NCBI GenBank assembly: GCA_020638195.1
Contig: JACKJC010000002.1
Coordinates: 558,001 to 622,000, forward strand
Length of the DNA stretch: 64,000 bases
Direction of reading: 5' to 3'
Source: Methylobacteriaceae bacterium
GTDB lineage: Bacteria > Pseudomonadota > Alphaproteobacteria > Rhizobiales > Beijerinckiaceae
Below, piece by piece: positions 43,947-52,235 of this stretch (positions are counted from its first letter, which is position 1; each line of letters starts with the position of its first letter). Position numbers and translations under genes: made by a program. A model generated the notes under the pieces. That model worked only from the letters and a program-made list of their open reading frames with translations, did not search any database and was not told where the DNA came from.

Positions 43947-44267
43947 ATGATCGTATCCACCACCAACGAAGTCGCCGGCTACCGGGTCGTGCGCCATCTC
44001 GGGCTCGTGCGCGGGATTACCGTGCGCTCGCGCTCGGTCGTCGGCAATTTCGTCGGCGGCATCCAGTCGGTGTTCGGCGGCAAGCTGTCGGTCTACGTCA
44101 CCCTTGCCGAGACGGCGCGGCAGGAGGCGTTCGACCATATGTGCGAGCATGCCGCCCAGGGCGGCGCCAACGCCATCATCGGCATGCGCTACGACGCCAA
44201 CGACATCATGGACGGCATCACCGAAGTGCTGGCCTATGGTACGGCGGTCTGGGTCGAGCCCGCCTGA
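43947..44267 (+). CDS. UPF0145 / YbjQ-type heavy-metal-binding-domain protein
   Basis: The 106-residue protein has the UPF0145 signature from MIVSTTNEVAGYRVVRHLGL through GGKLSVYVTLAETARQEA and GGANAIIGMRYDAND. Start 43947 is preferred because GAGGA lies at the right distance, and the length (106) fits the family, although a Met at 43908 exists. YbjQ proteins form pentamers of unknown function. The stop is one base from the convergent Tlde1 gene. Confidence 0.88.
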   Translation: MIVSTTNEVAGYRVVRHLGLVRGITVRSRSVVGNFVGGIQSVFGGKLSVYVTLAETARQEAFDHMCEHAAQGGANAIIGMRYDANDIMDGITEVLAYGTAVWVEPA

Positions 44268-44268
44268 T

Positions 44269-45411
44269 TTAGAGGCTCGCCACCACTTTCAGCCGCTTCA
44301 CCTGCCCGCTCAGAAAGGCGTTCAGGAACTTCTGGTAGTCGCGGAAGGAGACGCAGCCGTTGGACTGGCCGCTCGGTCCCAGCATGTAGGTGTGGGCGAG
44401 CAGGCCGGAGCGGCCGTGCACCGAGGAGTTGATGGGCGTGAGCCGGATGGCGCGCACGCCGTGGAACAGGGCCTCGCGTTCGCGCAGGTCGTAGAGCGCG
44501 GGCGGGGTGACGCCGCGCATGCGCACATGGGCGAAGCTCGGCTTGTCCATCATGGGGCCGAGGCCGGAATGGGCCTCGAGCCGCGTGCCGTCGGGCAGGT
44601 ACACAGTCCTGGCGGAAATGTCGTAGACGGCTGTGAAGCGGTCCGACACGGCCGTGGAGGGCGCGATGCCGCTGAGACGCGATCCGCCGCCGGTCAAGCC
44701 GCCGTCCGGCGGGGCATAGGCCATGGCGGGGCTCGCGCCGCCGCTGACGCCGCCGAACAGTTTTTCGAAGAAGCCCTGTTCCTTGGGCGCCTCGGCCCTG
44801 GCGACGGTGGTGCGGCCGGCTCGGGTCGCGCGGCTGCGGGGCGGTGCGACTTCCGCGGGCTTCTGGTTGGCCTCCGCCGTCGCCGCGACGCGCGGAGCTG
44901 GCGGCGGCGCGAGATCGACCGGCCGACGCGGCGGCAGCGGCGTGAAGTTTTCCTGCGGCTCGGCCATGGCGAGGTCGAGCGGGCGCGGCACCGGGGCGGG
45001 GGCCGCCTCCGGCGGCGCCAGCGGACGTTCGACGTCGGCGAGGCGCCCGCGCAGGTCTGTCATCTGCGCGCTGGCGACGGTCGTCGCCGGCTGGAGGCCG
45101 GGCGTCGAAACCGGTTCGAGCGAGAAGGCGGTCGGCCTGCCGCCGAGCGTGTAATTGGGGTCGAGCAATTCCGCGCCGGCGCGCAGGCCGATGCGAGGCA
45201 CGAGCGGCGCGAGCTTTTCGGCCGTTTTGAGCGCGGGAGCGTCAGCGTCTGGCTGCGTCTGCAGCATCTGTGCGCCAACACCGCCGAGAAAGGCGACGGC
45301 GACGGCCGAGCCGACGAGGCTCGCCATGGCGCGCCGCCAGCGGCGCCGCTGCGGGAGCCTGATGTCGTGGGGTTCTTCGAAGCCGTAAGGATCCGTCTGC
45401 ATGCCAACCAT
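44269..45411 (-). CDS. Tlde1-type (DUF2778) L,D-transpeptidase-like membrane protein
   Basis: The protein has about 380 residues. It has an N-terminal membrane helix (MASLVGSAVAVAFLGGVGA) after an Arg-rich patch, a long Pro/Ala-rich linker, and a C-terminal DUF2778 domain. The domain has TAVYDISARTVYLPDGTRLE, SSVHGRSGLLAHTYML with the catalytic-type His and GQSNGCVSFRDYQKFLNAFL with the Cys. DUF2778 (Tlde1) proteins exchange or cut peptidoglycan cross-links, and some act as effector toxins. Here there is no immunity gene or secretion system nearby, so a cell-wall role is more likely. A second Met (45402) is an alternative start. Confidence 0.82.
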   Translation of the reverse strand: MVGMQTDPYGFEEPHDIRLPQRRRWRRAMASLVGSAVAVAFLGGVGAQMLQTQPDADAPALKTAEKLAPLVPRIGLRAGAELLDPNYTLGGRPTAFSLEPVSTPGLQPATTVASAQMTDLRGRLADVERPLAPPEAAPAPVPRPLDLAMAEPQENFTPLPPRRPVDLAPPPAPRVAATAEANQKPAEVAPPRSRATRAGRTTVARAEAPKEQGFFEKLFGGVSGGASPAMAYAPPDGGLTGGGSRLSGIAPSTAVSDRFTAVYDISARTVYLPDGTRLEAHSGLGPMMDKPSFAHVRMRGVTPPALYDLREREALFHGVRAIRLTPINSSVHGRSGLLAHTYMLGPSGQSNGCVSFRDYQKFLNAFLSGQVKRLKVVASL

Positions 45412-45615
45412 GCTTCCGCTACGCGCGCCCTCTACTTGCACTCGCTGTCGCGACGTTGGAGGGCGCTCGCAACGACACGGTCGACCAGACGAATGTTCTG
45501 GATGGCTCGTGTCAGCAGAGCCGGCCCATTCGTCCAATGCCGAGCAATTGAAGCTTTTTTTGGTTAAGCGCTTGTAAATGGATCAACAAGTATTTCGAGC
45601 GCGGGCCTGATTCGC

Positions 45616-46494
45616 TCATTCGAAGGCCGCGACAATGGCTGCGACTTCGGCATGAGCCTTTGAATCCAATGGCTTTTGCGGCGGCAACGGATTCCCGACG
45701 GAATAGCCCTGCGACAAAAGCCCGCTCTTGATGCAGGCGGCCAGGGCGTATTTCGCGAAGACCTGATTGAGCCGCCAGAGGCCGCGTTGCAGCGCCATGG
45801 CTTCGTCCCAGGCGCCTTTTCGACACAATTCATAAAGTTTTACGCTGGCGCGCGGCGCGACGCAGGCGGGCCCGGCCATCCAGCCCTTGCCGCCGATGAG
45901 CATGACGGCCGCGGGAATATGGGCGGAGGCGGCGAATATCTCCATGCGGTCGCCAACCCTGTCCATGATCGACAGGAGCCGGCCGGTGTTGACGGAAGCG
46001 TCCTTGAGATAGCGGATGTTGGGAATGTGCGAGAGTTTCTCGATGACAGGCAACGACAGGTCGGCGCGCTGGAAATTGGGGTTGGTGTAGAGCGTCACGG
46101 GCAGGCCGGTCGCTCCCGCGATGGCGGCGAAATAGCCGTGGATCGAATCGTCGTCGAGCGGGAAATAGGCTTCCAGCACCGCCAGAACGCCGTCCGCGCC
46201 GAGACTTTCCCATTCGCGGGTCTGGCGCAGGGCTTCCGCCGTCGTCGCGGCGGCGACGCCGGCGACGACCGGCACGCGGCCCTTCGTCGCCTCCACCACG
46301 ACCTGGACGACGCGGCGTTTTTGTTCGTGCGTGAGATAGGCGAATTCGCCGGTTGAGCCGAGCGGGGTCAGCCCATGCACACCCTTGGCGATCAGGTCCT
46401 CGCAGAGCCTTGCGAGAACGTCGTCCATGACGCGGCCCTGCGCATCGACGGGGGAAACGAGGTAGGGAAAGACGCCGTGGAAATCTGTGTGCAT
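45616..46494 (-). CDS. DapA/NAL-family lyase (dihydrodipicolinate synthase-like)
   Basis: The 292-residue TIM-barrel aldolase has the GSTGEF motif (46-51, here LGSTGEFAYL). The Tyr in LYTNPNF is Tyr136 and the Schiff-base Lys in RYLKDAS is Lys164. Substrate is not clear: the Thr-Thr pair of true DapA is replaced by ST, so it may condense or cleave another 2-keto acid (NAL, KDPG-type or unknown). The start at 46494 drops a long Arg-rich extension with no conservation. It is 141 bases upstream of tRNA-Trp on the other strand. Confidence 0.82.
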   Translation of the reverse strand: MHTDFHGVFPYLVSPVDAQGRVMDDVLARLCEDLIAKGVHGLTPLGSTGEFAYLTHEQKRRVVQVVVEATKGRVPVVAGVAAATTAEALRQTREWESLGADGVLAVLEAYFPLDDDSIHGYFAAIAGATGLPVTLYTNPNFQRADLSLPVIEKLSHIPNIRYLKDASVNTGRLLSIMDRVGDRMEIFAASAHIPAAVMLIGGKGWMAGPACVAPRASVKLYELCRKGAWDEAMALQRGLWRLNQVFAKYALAACIKSGLLSQGYSVGNPLPPQKPLDSKAHAEVAAIVAAFE

Positions 46495-46635
46495 GAGAAG
46501 CCTCCCGCCGCCATGGTGGCGGGCGGAACGGCGCGCGACAAGGCTTGTGGGCAGGGCTTGCGTGAGAGACTTGCGGGGATTGCGCGGCGCGGCTATGACA
46601 GCGCGTCCGCTGCGGACCGGCGCTTCGCCGGCCAC

Positions 46636-46711
46636 AGGAGTGTAGCTCAGTTGGTAGAGCACCGGTCTCCAAAACCGGGTGTCGTCGGTTCGAGCCCGGC
46701 CACTCCTGCCA
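46636..46711 (+). tRNA. tRNA-Trp (CCA)
   Basis: The 76-nt gene, with encoded CCA, has the AGGAGTG/CACTCCT acceptor, the D arm TAGCTCAGTTGGTAGAGC, anticodon loop TCTCCAAAA with CCA, and the T arm GTCGGTTCGAGCCCGGC. In many Hyphomicrobiales it lies between tuf and secE. Here it lies between the same two genes but far from both. Confidence 0.95.
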
Positions 46712-46915
46712 GCGGGGGACGCCGACCACAGCAGCCGACACAAGTCCGCGCCCGTGATACGCGCCGGCTCGACGGCCGGCGGGACACTTTGGCGATTTCT
46801 CGCCCGGCGCAGCCTTGAATTTTCTAGATTACTAAAGCCACATGCGCCCGCAATTACAGGGCGCTAACGGTTCTCCACGGCCAGACTACGCATATGGGGG
46901 CACACCGGTGCGCCA

Positions 46916-47590
46916 ATGCCTTGCCGTTCATTTCAGCGATTGAATCTCGTTGTCGCTCTTGTTGCGATTGTCTTTCTGGCTCCCGACGCTCGGGCCGCCG
47001 ATGCGCACCCGAAAATCGAACCGTCCGCGCCGCGAGCGGTCGCCGGCGCCAGGACCCCTAGGCTGCGCGCGGGAGTCGTGTTCAGCGCGCTCAGCCCCCA
47101 GGCGCTCCGCGACATTGTCATCTTGCGCCCCTGGGCCACGCGGCTCACGGACAATTTCCATCTCGACGGGCACCTGATCTACACGGCCCATCGGTTCGAC
47201 CGGATTCCGCTCGATATCGAGATCGAGGCTGGCGTCGCCAAACGGTTCGGAACCGGTTTCGGCGGTAGCGCCTGGGAATTCGACCTGGCGCCGATCATGC
47301 GCTGGCGATGGTTTCCGTGGAACGACTATGTCTATACGAATCTTCGCCTGGGGCTTCTGGGCGCGTCATACGTGACCGAAATCTCGAGATACGAACGCGC
47401 GTTCGACGCCAATGGTCACGGATCCCGGATTCTCAACTGGATCCTGTACGAATTCACGTTCGCTCCACGGGAGGATTCGCCGTTCGAGGTTTTCGTTCGG
47501 GCGCACCATCGATCCGGAGCTGGCGTCATCAACCACACGCGCGGCGCGTCGAACTACGTGGGCGCGGGCGTGCGATTCACGGTGTACTGA
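46916..47590 (+). CDS. Outer-membrane beta-barrel protein, PagL-like
   Basis: The protein has a signal peptide (LNLVVALVAIVFLAPDARAAD) and alternating beta strands typical of small outer-membrane barrels, ending in Tyr (GAGVRFTVY). Near the end, EVFVRAHHRSGAGVINHTRG resembles the active-site His/Ser segment of lipid A 3-O-deacylases (PagL), though the full catalytic set cannot be checked by eye. If it is a deacylase it would trim lipid A. A hairpin after the stop (47603-47624) may end transcription. Confidence 0.62.
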   Translation: MPCRSFQRLNLVVALVAIVFLAPDARAADAHPKIEPSAPRAVAGARTPRLRAGVVFSALSPQALRDIVILRPWATRLTDNFHLDGHLIYTAHRFDRIPLDIEIEAGVAKRFGTGFGGSAWEFDLAPIMRWRWFPWNDYVYTNLRLGLLGASYVTEISRYERAFDANGHGSRILNWILYEFTFAPREDSPFEVFVRAHHRSGAGVINHTRGASNYVGAGVRFTVY

Positions 47591-47602
47591 AGGGCCAACG
47601 AA

Positions 47603-47624
47603 GACGGCGCCCGTGGGCGCCGTC
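47603..47624 (+). terminator. GC-rich hairpin after the beta-barrel gene
   Basis: GACGGCGCCC with a short loop pairs with GGGCGCCGTC, 12 bases after the stop at 47590. There is no T-tract, so termination is likely but weak. Confidence 0.5.
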
Positions 47625-47717
47625 TCGCGGACCGTCATCGATGCATGCGTTGCTTGGCGCGAGAGATCACTTGATGAGGCGCGGTACGCCAGCCCGGACG
47701 ATCTCGGCGCTGCTCGC

Positions 47718-47876
47718 TCAGTCGCTGGTCCAGTAGAAGCGCGCGTCCTTGTAGGCCCGGCCCGGCACGATGTACGCCGAATAGGCCTGGTTGAGCTGCC
47801 AGGCGGACCTGACGCTGTCGCCGATCTTCTCGCCGTTGAACGAGGCGCCCAGCACGCTAACAGCCGTGGCGGATAG
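47718..47876 (-). pseudogene. Possible gene remnant, no usable full start
   Basis: On the minus strand an open stretch reads LSATAVSVLGASFNGEK and then NQAYSAYIVPGRAYKDAR before TGA at 47718. It resembles the mature part of a small secreted protein with its upstream signal region cut off by a stop. There is a GTG within it but no convincing ribosome site. I take it as a decayed gene, with low confidence. Confidence 0.25.
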
Positions 47877-48024
47877 TCATTGAGACGGCTCGACGCGCCT
47901 CCTGTCCGGCGCCGGGCTCGCTATATCCGGGCGCGCGCCATCGCGCTCTTGTTCTATCGCGCTTGAGCCCGATCAAGGATTCCGTTGCGCCTGGCTGGCC
48001 TTATGTGGCCGGGAGGTTTCGACC

Positions 48025-48420
48025 ATGACGCTTGACGCCCCGATTTCGGCCGCCCGCGCGAAGATCGCGCGCTGGGTCGAGAAATTTCGCCTGCTCAGCG
48101 AACTCAATTCGCTGGACGCCGCTACCCGCTCGCAACTCGCGCACGAACTGAGTGTGAGCGAGGCCGAACTCGAGACCATGGCCAATCTGTCGATGAACGC
48201 GGAAGGGCTCGAGCGCGTGCTCGATCTCATCGGCGTCGACCGCGCGCAGCTCGAGAAGGACGAGCCCGCGCTGATGGCCGATCTGCGCCGCAGTTGCACG
48301 ATGTGCCGCGACTGGAAGGAGTGCAAGCACGACCTCGACGCCGGCGCCTTCTCGAAGGACATCGAGCATTACTGCGTCAACAGCGACATTCTCCGGCAGC
48401 TGCGCCCGACGCCCAACTGA
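48025..48420 (+). CDS. DUF6455 family protein
   Basis: The 131-residue, acidic, helical protein ends in a Cys-rich motif (CTMCRDWKECKHDLDAG and IEHYCVNSDIL). The arrangement C-x2-C ... C ... YC is the DUF6455 signature. Cys residues may bind a metal or iron-sulphur cluster. Proteins of this family are restricted to Alphaproteobacteria. An excellent GGGAGG precedes ATG 48025. It is convergent with the acetyltransferase gene. Confidence 0.8.
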   Translation: MTLDAPISAARAKIARWVEKFRLLSELNSLDAATRSQLAHELSVSEAELETMANLSMNAEGLERVLDLIGVDRAQLEKDEPALMADLRRSCTMCRDWKECKHDLDAGAFSKDIEHYCVNSDILRQLRPTPN

Positions 48421-48432
48421 TCGGCGTGCGGC

Positions 48433-49335
48433 TCACATGAAGATCGGGCTGCGCGGCAGATAAAGGCGCCAGTCGCCGAAGTCGCGATTGGACGCGAGCA
48501 CCATCGGCAAGGTCATGCGCATGCCCGCTTGCATGGCGAGCGCCAGCGCGTTCTCGCTGTGACCGGGTACCAGCGCCGAGACGCGTTTCGATTGGCCTCG
48601 CACGGCGATGGCGAGCGCGGCGGCGAAGACCTCCGCCATGTCCTCGCGCGATGCGGCGGCGAGCGGGCCGACATGGCCCGAGCCCGCGATCCAGGCCGAG
48701 CCGATGCAGTCCTTCCCGCGACGAAAGACATAGCCTGTCATCGCGGGATCATCGAACAGCAGGCGCCGGTGTTTAGCTCGGGAAATGCCAAGCGCGCCGA
48801 TGTCGAGTGTGTCGAGCCCGGCGGCGAGCGCGTCGATGTCCTCGATCCGCTCACTGTGCAGTTGCGTCGCGGGCAGGGCGGCGGCGACGGTTGCGCGGTC
48901 GCCCGAGAGCATGTGCAGCGGCAGGCGCGGATAAAGACCGTGCCGCGCGTAGAGACCTTGCGACACTGTATTGAAGGCGAAGGTGATGAGCGCGCGAGAT
49001 TTCGCGCTCGCCGCGTCGGCCTGCGCGAAGACGCGAGACAGCAATTGCCCGCCGACGCCCGCGCCCTGCGTGGCGGGATCGATGAAGAGCTCCGCCAGAA
49101 ACCAGAGATCGCCGCAAAGCCAGCTGAAGGCGGCTCCGAGGATGCGACCCTCGTCCTCGGCGATCCACAGTCCGCGCGGATCGTCGGCGAGTGCATGAAG
49201 CTGGAAGGTCGGTGGGCGTATGGCGGCGATCGCCCCGAAACCGTGACGCTGCGTGAGGTCGTTGATGCTTGCGGTTATCAGTTCCTGCGCGGGCGCGAGA
49301 TCGGTTTCGCGCGCTGGCCGATAGAGGATCGGCAT
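48433..49335 (-). CDS. Two-domain GNAT acetyltransferase
   Basis: The 300-residue protein has a first GNAT domain with YRPARETDLAPAQELITASI at the start and the acetyl-CoA loop ELFIDPATQGAGVGGQLLSR. The rest (from about residue 145) looks like a second, degenerate GNAT domain. The substrate is unknown. It stands four bases away from the stop of the Rieske/ferric-reductase gene, in the same direction, so it may be the last gene of that operon. Confidence 0.8.
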   Translation of the reverse strand: MPILYRPARETDLAPAQELITASINDLTQRHGFGAIAAIRPPTFQLHALADDPRGLWIAEDEGRILGAAFSWLCGDLWFLAELFIDPATQGAGVGGQLLSRVFAQADAASAKSRALITFAFNTVSQGLYARHGLYPRLPLHMLSGDRATVAAALPATQLHSERIEDIDALAAGLDTLDIGALGISRAKHRRLLFDDPAMTGYVFRRGKDCIGSAWIAGSGHVGPLAAASREDMAEVFAAALAIAVRGQSKRVSALVPGHSENALALAMQAGMRMTLPMVLASNRDFGDWRLYLPRSPIFM

Positions 49336-49338
49336 GAG

Positions 49339-50382
49339 TCAGGCGCCTGCAATGCGCAGCGAGGCCGGAGTACCGGGCGGCAGCGGGCGCGGTTCGACCT
49401 CGATCATGCCGTCGTTCAGGCGTAGCGGATAAGTCGCGAGCCGCTCCTTGAACGGCGGCGGCGCGCAGCCGTCCTTGAGGCGATATTCGTAGCCGTGCCA
49501 CGGACAGACGATGCAGCCGTCGACGATGCGGCCTTCGCCGAGCGGGCCGTTCTGATGCGCGCACAGATTGGTGACGGCGCCGATCTCGTCGCCGTCGCGG
49601 AACACGGCAATGCGCTCGCCGTTCGGCGCGGCGACGACGCGCGCGCGCTGGTCGGGAATCGAGGATGGCGGACCGATGTGGATCCAGCCGTCGCGCGGCG
49701 CCTCGCCGCGATCCACCGGCGCCTCGCGCCAGCCGGCGAGAATGTGCAGCCCCGCGACGAGCGCGAACGAGCCCGCGAAATACGCCGTAATCCAAGGGCT
49801 GCGTTCGTCCTGCAACAGGCCTTTCGCGACATGGATGAGTAGGAGGCCGAAGGCGAGGTAGACCAGCATGTGCAGGGCCTTCCATACCGGCGGCGTCAGG
49901 AAGGCGAGCCAGTAGTCGTGGCTGGTGGCGGCGAGCAGAACCATGATGACGAGCGCGCCGAGGCCGAAGACCTTGAAGGACATCGTTCCGAAGGAGGCGT
50001 AGTCGCTCCACTTGGTCAGTTCGAAGAAGAGATTGAAGGGATGGCCGTCGGCTATGTACCAGCCGAGCACGGCGGCGAAATGCGTGAGCGCGACGATGCA
50101 GGTCAACACGCCGAAATGGCGGCGGTTGTAGAGCAGCGGCAGAAAGACGCGCGACAGTCGCGCGAGCGGCCCGATGCAGAGCACGAGCGTCAGCATCAGG
50201 AAGGCGCAGGCGCCGGATGCGCGGATCCAGAGGCCGCAGAGATCGGCGGCGTTGTGCGGCGGCTCCTTGCGCCAGTCGAGCGCGATGGCTGTGGCGATGT
50301 AGAGAACGACGCCCGCGAGCAGCACGAGATCGTAGACGATCTTTTGGCGGTTCCAGCCGATGGCCTGAAAACCGGCGCTCAT
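49339..50382 (-). CDS. Ferric-reductase-like membrane domain fused to a Rieske 2Fe-2S domain
   Basis: The 347-residue protein has six or so membrane helices in its first 230 residues. Within them are His-bearing helices (RRHFGVLTCIVALTHF and WKALHMLVYLAFGLLLIH) that could carry two b-type haems, as in MsrQ/YedZ and ferric reductases. From residue 245 a Rieske domain follows, with CAHQNGPLGEG and DGCIVCPWHGYEY, giving both Cys-His pairs. Hence electrons could pass between a membrane haem pair and the cluster. The start at 50382 overlaps the stop of a 43-residue membrane protein (ATGA). A function such as membrane electron transfer is inference. Confidence 0.8.
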   Translation of the reverse strand: MSAGFQAIGWNRQKIVYDLVLLAGVVLYIATAIALDWRKEPPHNAADLCGLWIRASGACAFLMLTLVLCIGPLARLSRVFLPLLYNRRHFGVLTCIVALTHFAAVLGWYIADGHPFNLFFELTKWSDYASFGTMSFKVFGLGALVIMVLLAATSHDYWLAFLTPPVWKALHMLVYLAFGLLLIHVAKGLLQDERSPWITAYFAGSFALVAGLHILAGWREAPVDRGEAPRDGWIHIGPPSSIPDQRARVVAAPNGERIAVFRDGDEIGAVTNLCAHQNGPLGEGRIVDGCIVCPWHGYEYRLKDGCAPPPFKERLATYPLRLNDGMIEVEPRPLPPGTPASLRIAGA

Positions 50383-50510
50383 TGCTTCTGCTCCTGCGGC
50401 GCGGGTTCGGGCGGCGGGCGCGTGACCAGCGCGGTGACGAACAGCCCTGCGACGACAATCGCAAGCGCTGGCCAGATGTAGCGATGGACGAGGCGGTGAT
50501 TGCGCGTCAT
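50379..50510 (-). CDS. 43-residue single-pass membrane protein
   Basis: The product has a basic start (MTRNHRLVHRY), one helix (IWPALAIVVAGLFVTALVT), and a Pro/Gln-rich tail (RPPPEPAPQEQKQ). It overlaps both neighbours by four bases (ATGA at each end), which is strong evidence that it is a real, translated gene. It may be an assembly or stability subunit for the Rieske/ferric-reductase protein. No family is recognised. Confidence 0.7.
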   Translation of the reverse strand: MTRNHRLVHRYIWPALAIVVAGLFVTALVTRPPPEPAPQEQKQ

Positions 50511-50713
50511 GCCGCGCGCTCCGCGCGCCGCCAGCGCCACAGTACGAGCGGCCAGAGCAGGAAAGCGCCGGGCAGCAGCAGGAGCCGTGCGCCCGGCGTG
50601 AGAGATGCGGGCTCGCCGAGCGCGACATCGGCGCCGCGCGCGACGAATGCGCCGGCGGCGACGAGGCCCACGGCGCACCACAGGACGAAGAGAAGGCCGA
50701 GCAGGGCGTTCAT
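50507..50713 (-). CDS. 68-residue two-pass membrane protein
   Basis: The protein has two hydrophobic stretches (MNALLGLLFVLWCAVGLVAA and LLLLPGAFLLWPLVLWRW) with a short loop (GADVALGEPASLTPG). It ends with an Arg-rich tail. Its stop overlaps the start of the 43-residue gene (ATGA), so it is the first gene of a three-gene unit with the Rieske/ferric-reductase gene. The start at 50713 excludes an unconserved Arg-rich extension that lies over the REP-like element at 50773. Family unknown. Confidence 0.68.
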   Translation of the reverse strand: MNALLGLLFVLWCAVGLVAAGAFVARGADVALGEPASLTPGARLLLLPGAFLLWPLVLWRWRRAERAA

Positions 50714-50772
50714 GCGCCGATCTTCGCGGGAATGGCGTCGCCCCGCAAGCGAATGGTGCTGTGGCGCGCCTC

Positions 50773-50916
50773 CTTCTCCCGCGCAACGGGAGAAGGTGTC
50801 ACGCGGAACGCGTGACGGATGAGGGCGGCGCCGATGCGCGGATCGTTCACGAAATCGCAGCGCCCTCACCCGACCCGGCTGCGCCGGGCCACCCTCTCCC
50901 GCTCCGCAGGAGAGGG
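50773..50916. repeat. Composite REP/BIME-like palindrome, copy 2
   Basis: The element has the same unit order as 18417-18562, in reverse orientation. It opens with cttctcccg-cgggagaag, followed by gtcacgc/gcgtgac and the core ggatgagggcggcgccgatgcgcg. Then come gcgccctcacccgacc, ggctgcgccgggcc and ctctcccg-type ends. Shared core and flanks show that both are copies of one dispersed repeat family. Confidence 0.8.
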
Positions 50917-50932
50917 GAGACCGCGCGCCCGG

Positions 50933-52069
50933 TCAGCGCCGCGCGCCGCGCCACACCATAACGCTGGCCGCAAAGGTCGCTGCCGCCAGCGCTGCATAGG
51001 GCAGGACGAAAGCATGCGTGGCTGTCGCGGTGAGGCCGAACAGCGGGGGCAGCACCAGCACGCCCGCGAACATGGCGGCCGAGCCGAGACCTGTCGCCTC
51101 GGTGCGCGCCGCGCCGCCAAGGCGGGCGAATTCGGCATAGGCGAGGCCGGTGAAGCCGGAGGCGCTGAAGCCTGCGGCGAGGCAGACGACGACAATTGCC
51201 AGGCCCGGCCATGCGGCCGTGAAGAGTGCGGAGACAGCGGCGGAAGCGCACATCAGGAATCCAAGAGCCGCGAGCAGGCGCATGGGCGAAACATATTTGT
51301 CGGCGACCCAACCGAGCAGGGGACGGCTGACCAGAGCCGCGCCCTGATAGGCGGCGAGCGTCCAGCCGGCGGTGACGAGATCGAAGCCCGCGCTCTGGGT
51401 GAGATGCACGGTCATGAAGGAGATGAAGCAGAGCTGCGCGCCGGTGAAGACGAAACTCATGATGGTGAGGCGCTTGATGTCGGCGTTTTGGCGCAGCAGG
51501 CGAAGCGGCTGCGCGAGCGCGCCGATGAACAATGGATAGCCGGGGCGCAGGCCGACGTCCCATTCGCGGCGCACGAATTCGAGCGCGACGAGCAGGGCGA
51601 GCGAGGTCGGGATTTGCGCTGCGAGCGCGACGCGCCAGCCGAAGGCGAGCGTCATCGGCGGCATCATCACGCCTGCCAGGATGCCGGCGAGCGGCAGGCC
51701 CGCCTGCCGGATCGACATGACGAGATTGTAGACGCGTTGCGGCGTGCGCGGCACAAGCAGATGCGCGCTCGCCGGCGCGGTGGAGCCATAGGCGAGACCG
51801 AGCAGCGCGGCGCCGGCGGCGATCGAGCCGGCCGTGCCCAGCGCACAGACGCCGAGCATGACGCAGACGGCCGCCATGACCGCCTGGATGACTCGCACCG
51901 CGCCGAAGCGCAGGATGAAGGAAGGCGAATAAAGCGAGGAGATGATGCCGACGCCGTAGACCAGCGCGGGAAAGAAGCCGATCAGCGCGCCGGGCAGATG
52001 AAGATCGCGCGCGATCGCCGGCGCGACGGCGGGCACGGAAAAGGCGGCGGTGGTCGCGAGCGTCTGCAT
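50933..52069 (-). CDS. MFS transporter (CynX/NimT-like)
   Basis: The 378-residue protein has about 12 hydrophobic helices, MFS-like loops (RPLLGWVADKYVSPMRLLAA) and a signature stretch YGSTAPASAHLLVPRTPQRV in the first half. Its first helix lacks a usual length of N-terminal residues, and no in-frame ATG, GTG or TTG exists further upstream, so 52069 is the earliest start. It is probably an efflux or uptake permease for a small organic compound. It is adjacent to the REP element and downstream of the helicase gene. Confidence 0.78.
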   Translation of the reverse strand: MQTLATTAAFSVPAVAPAIARDLHLPGALIGFFPALVYGVGIISSLYSPSFILRFGAVRVIQAVMAAVCVMLGVCALGTAGSIAAGAALLGLAYGSTAPASAHLLVPRTPQRVYNLVMSIRQAGLPLAGILAGVMMPPMTLAFGWRVALAAQIPTSLALLVALEFVRREWDVGLRPGYPLFIGALAQPLRLLRQNADIKRLTIMSFVFTGAQLCFISFMTVHLTQSAGFDLVTAGWTLAAYQGAALVSRPLLGWVADKYVSPMRLLAALGFLMCASAAVSALFTAAWPGLAIVVVCLAAGFSASGFTGLAYAEFARLGGAARTEATGLGSAAMFAGVLVLPPLFGLTATATHAFVLPYAALAAATFAASVMVWRGARR

Positions 52070-52235
52070 GGTCAGAGTCGCCAGCAGCGGCGCCAGGTGC
52101 GATGTGTCGTCGGTGGTGTTTGCGGCGCTCAGGCGCGGCGCCTCCCTTCGCGCCTGTTATGAAGGTTAGGAAGGCGGGCTCGCCTTGTCGATGTGTCCAC
52201 GCGCATGGCGCGGATGCGGAGAAGCAGGGCGAAGT

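Larger units (their letters stand above)
47591..48024. other. Intergenic stretch with hairpin and possible gene remnant
   Basis: About 430 bases between the beta-barrel gene and the DUF6455 gene. It holds the hairpin at 47603-47624 and the possible remnant at 47718-47876; otherwise nothing is recognised. The last 15 bases include GGGAGG, which is the ribosome site of the DUF6455 gene. Confidence 0.5.

Noticed and set aside
46636..46711. Possible prophage attachment at tRNA-Trp
   Set aside because: No integrase, no repeated tRNA tail seen nearby, and no phage genes. It is kept only as a question in the stretched-cluster finding.
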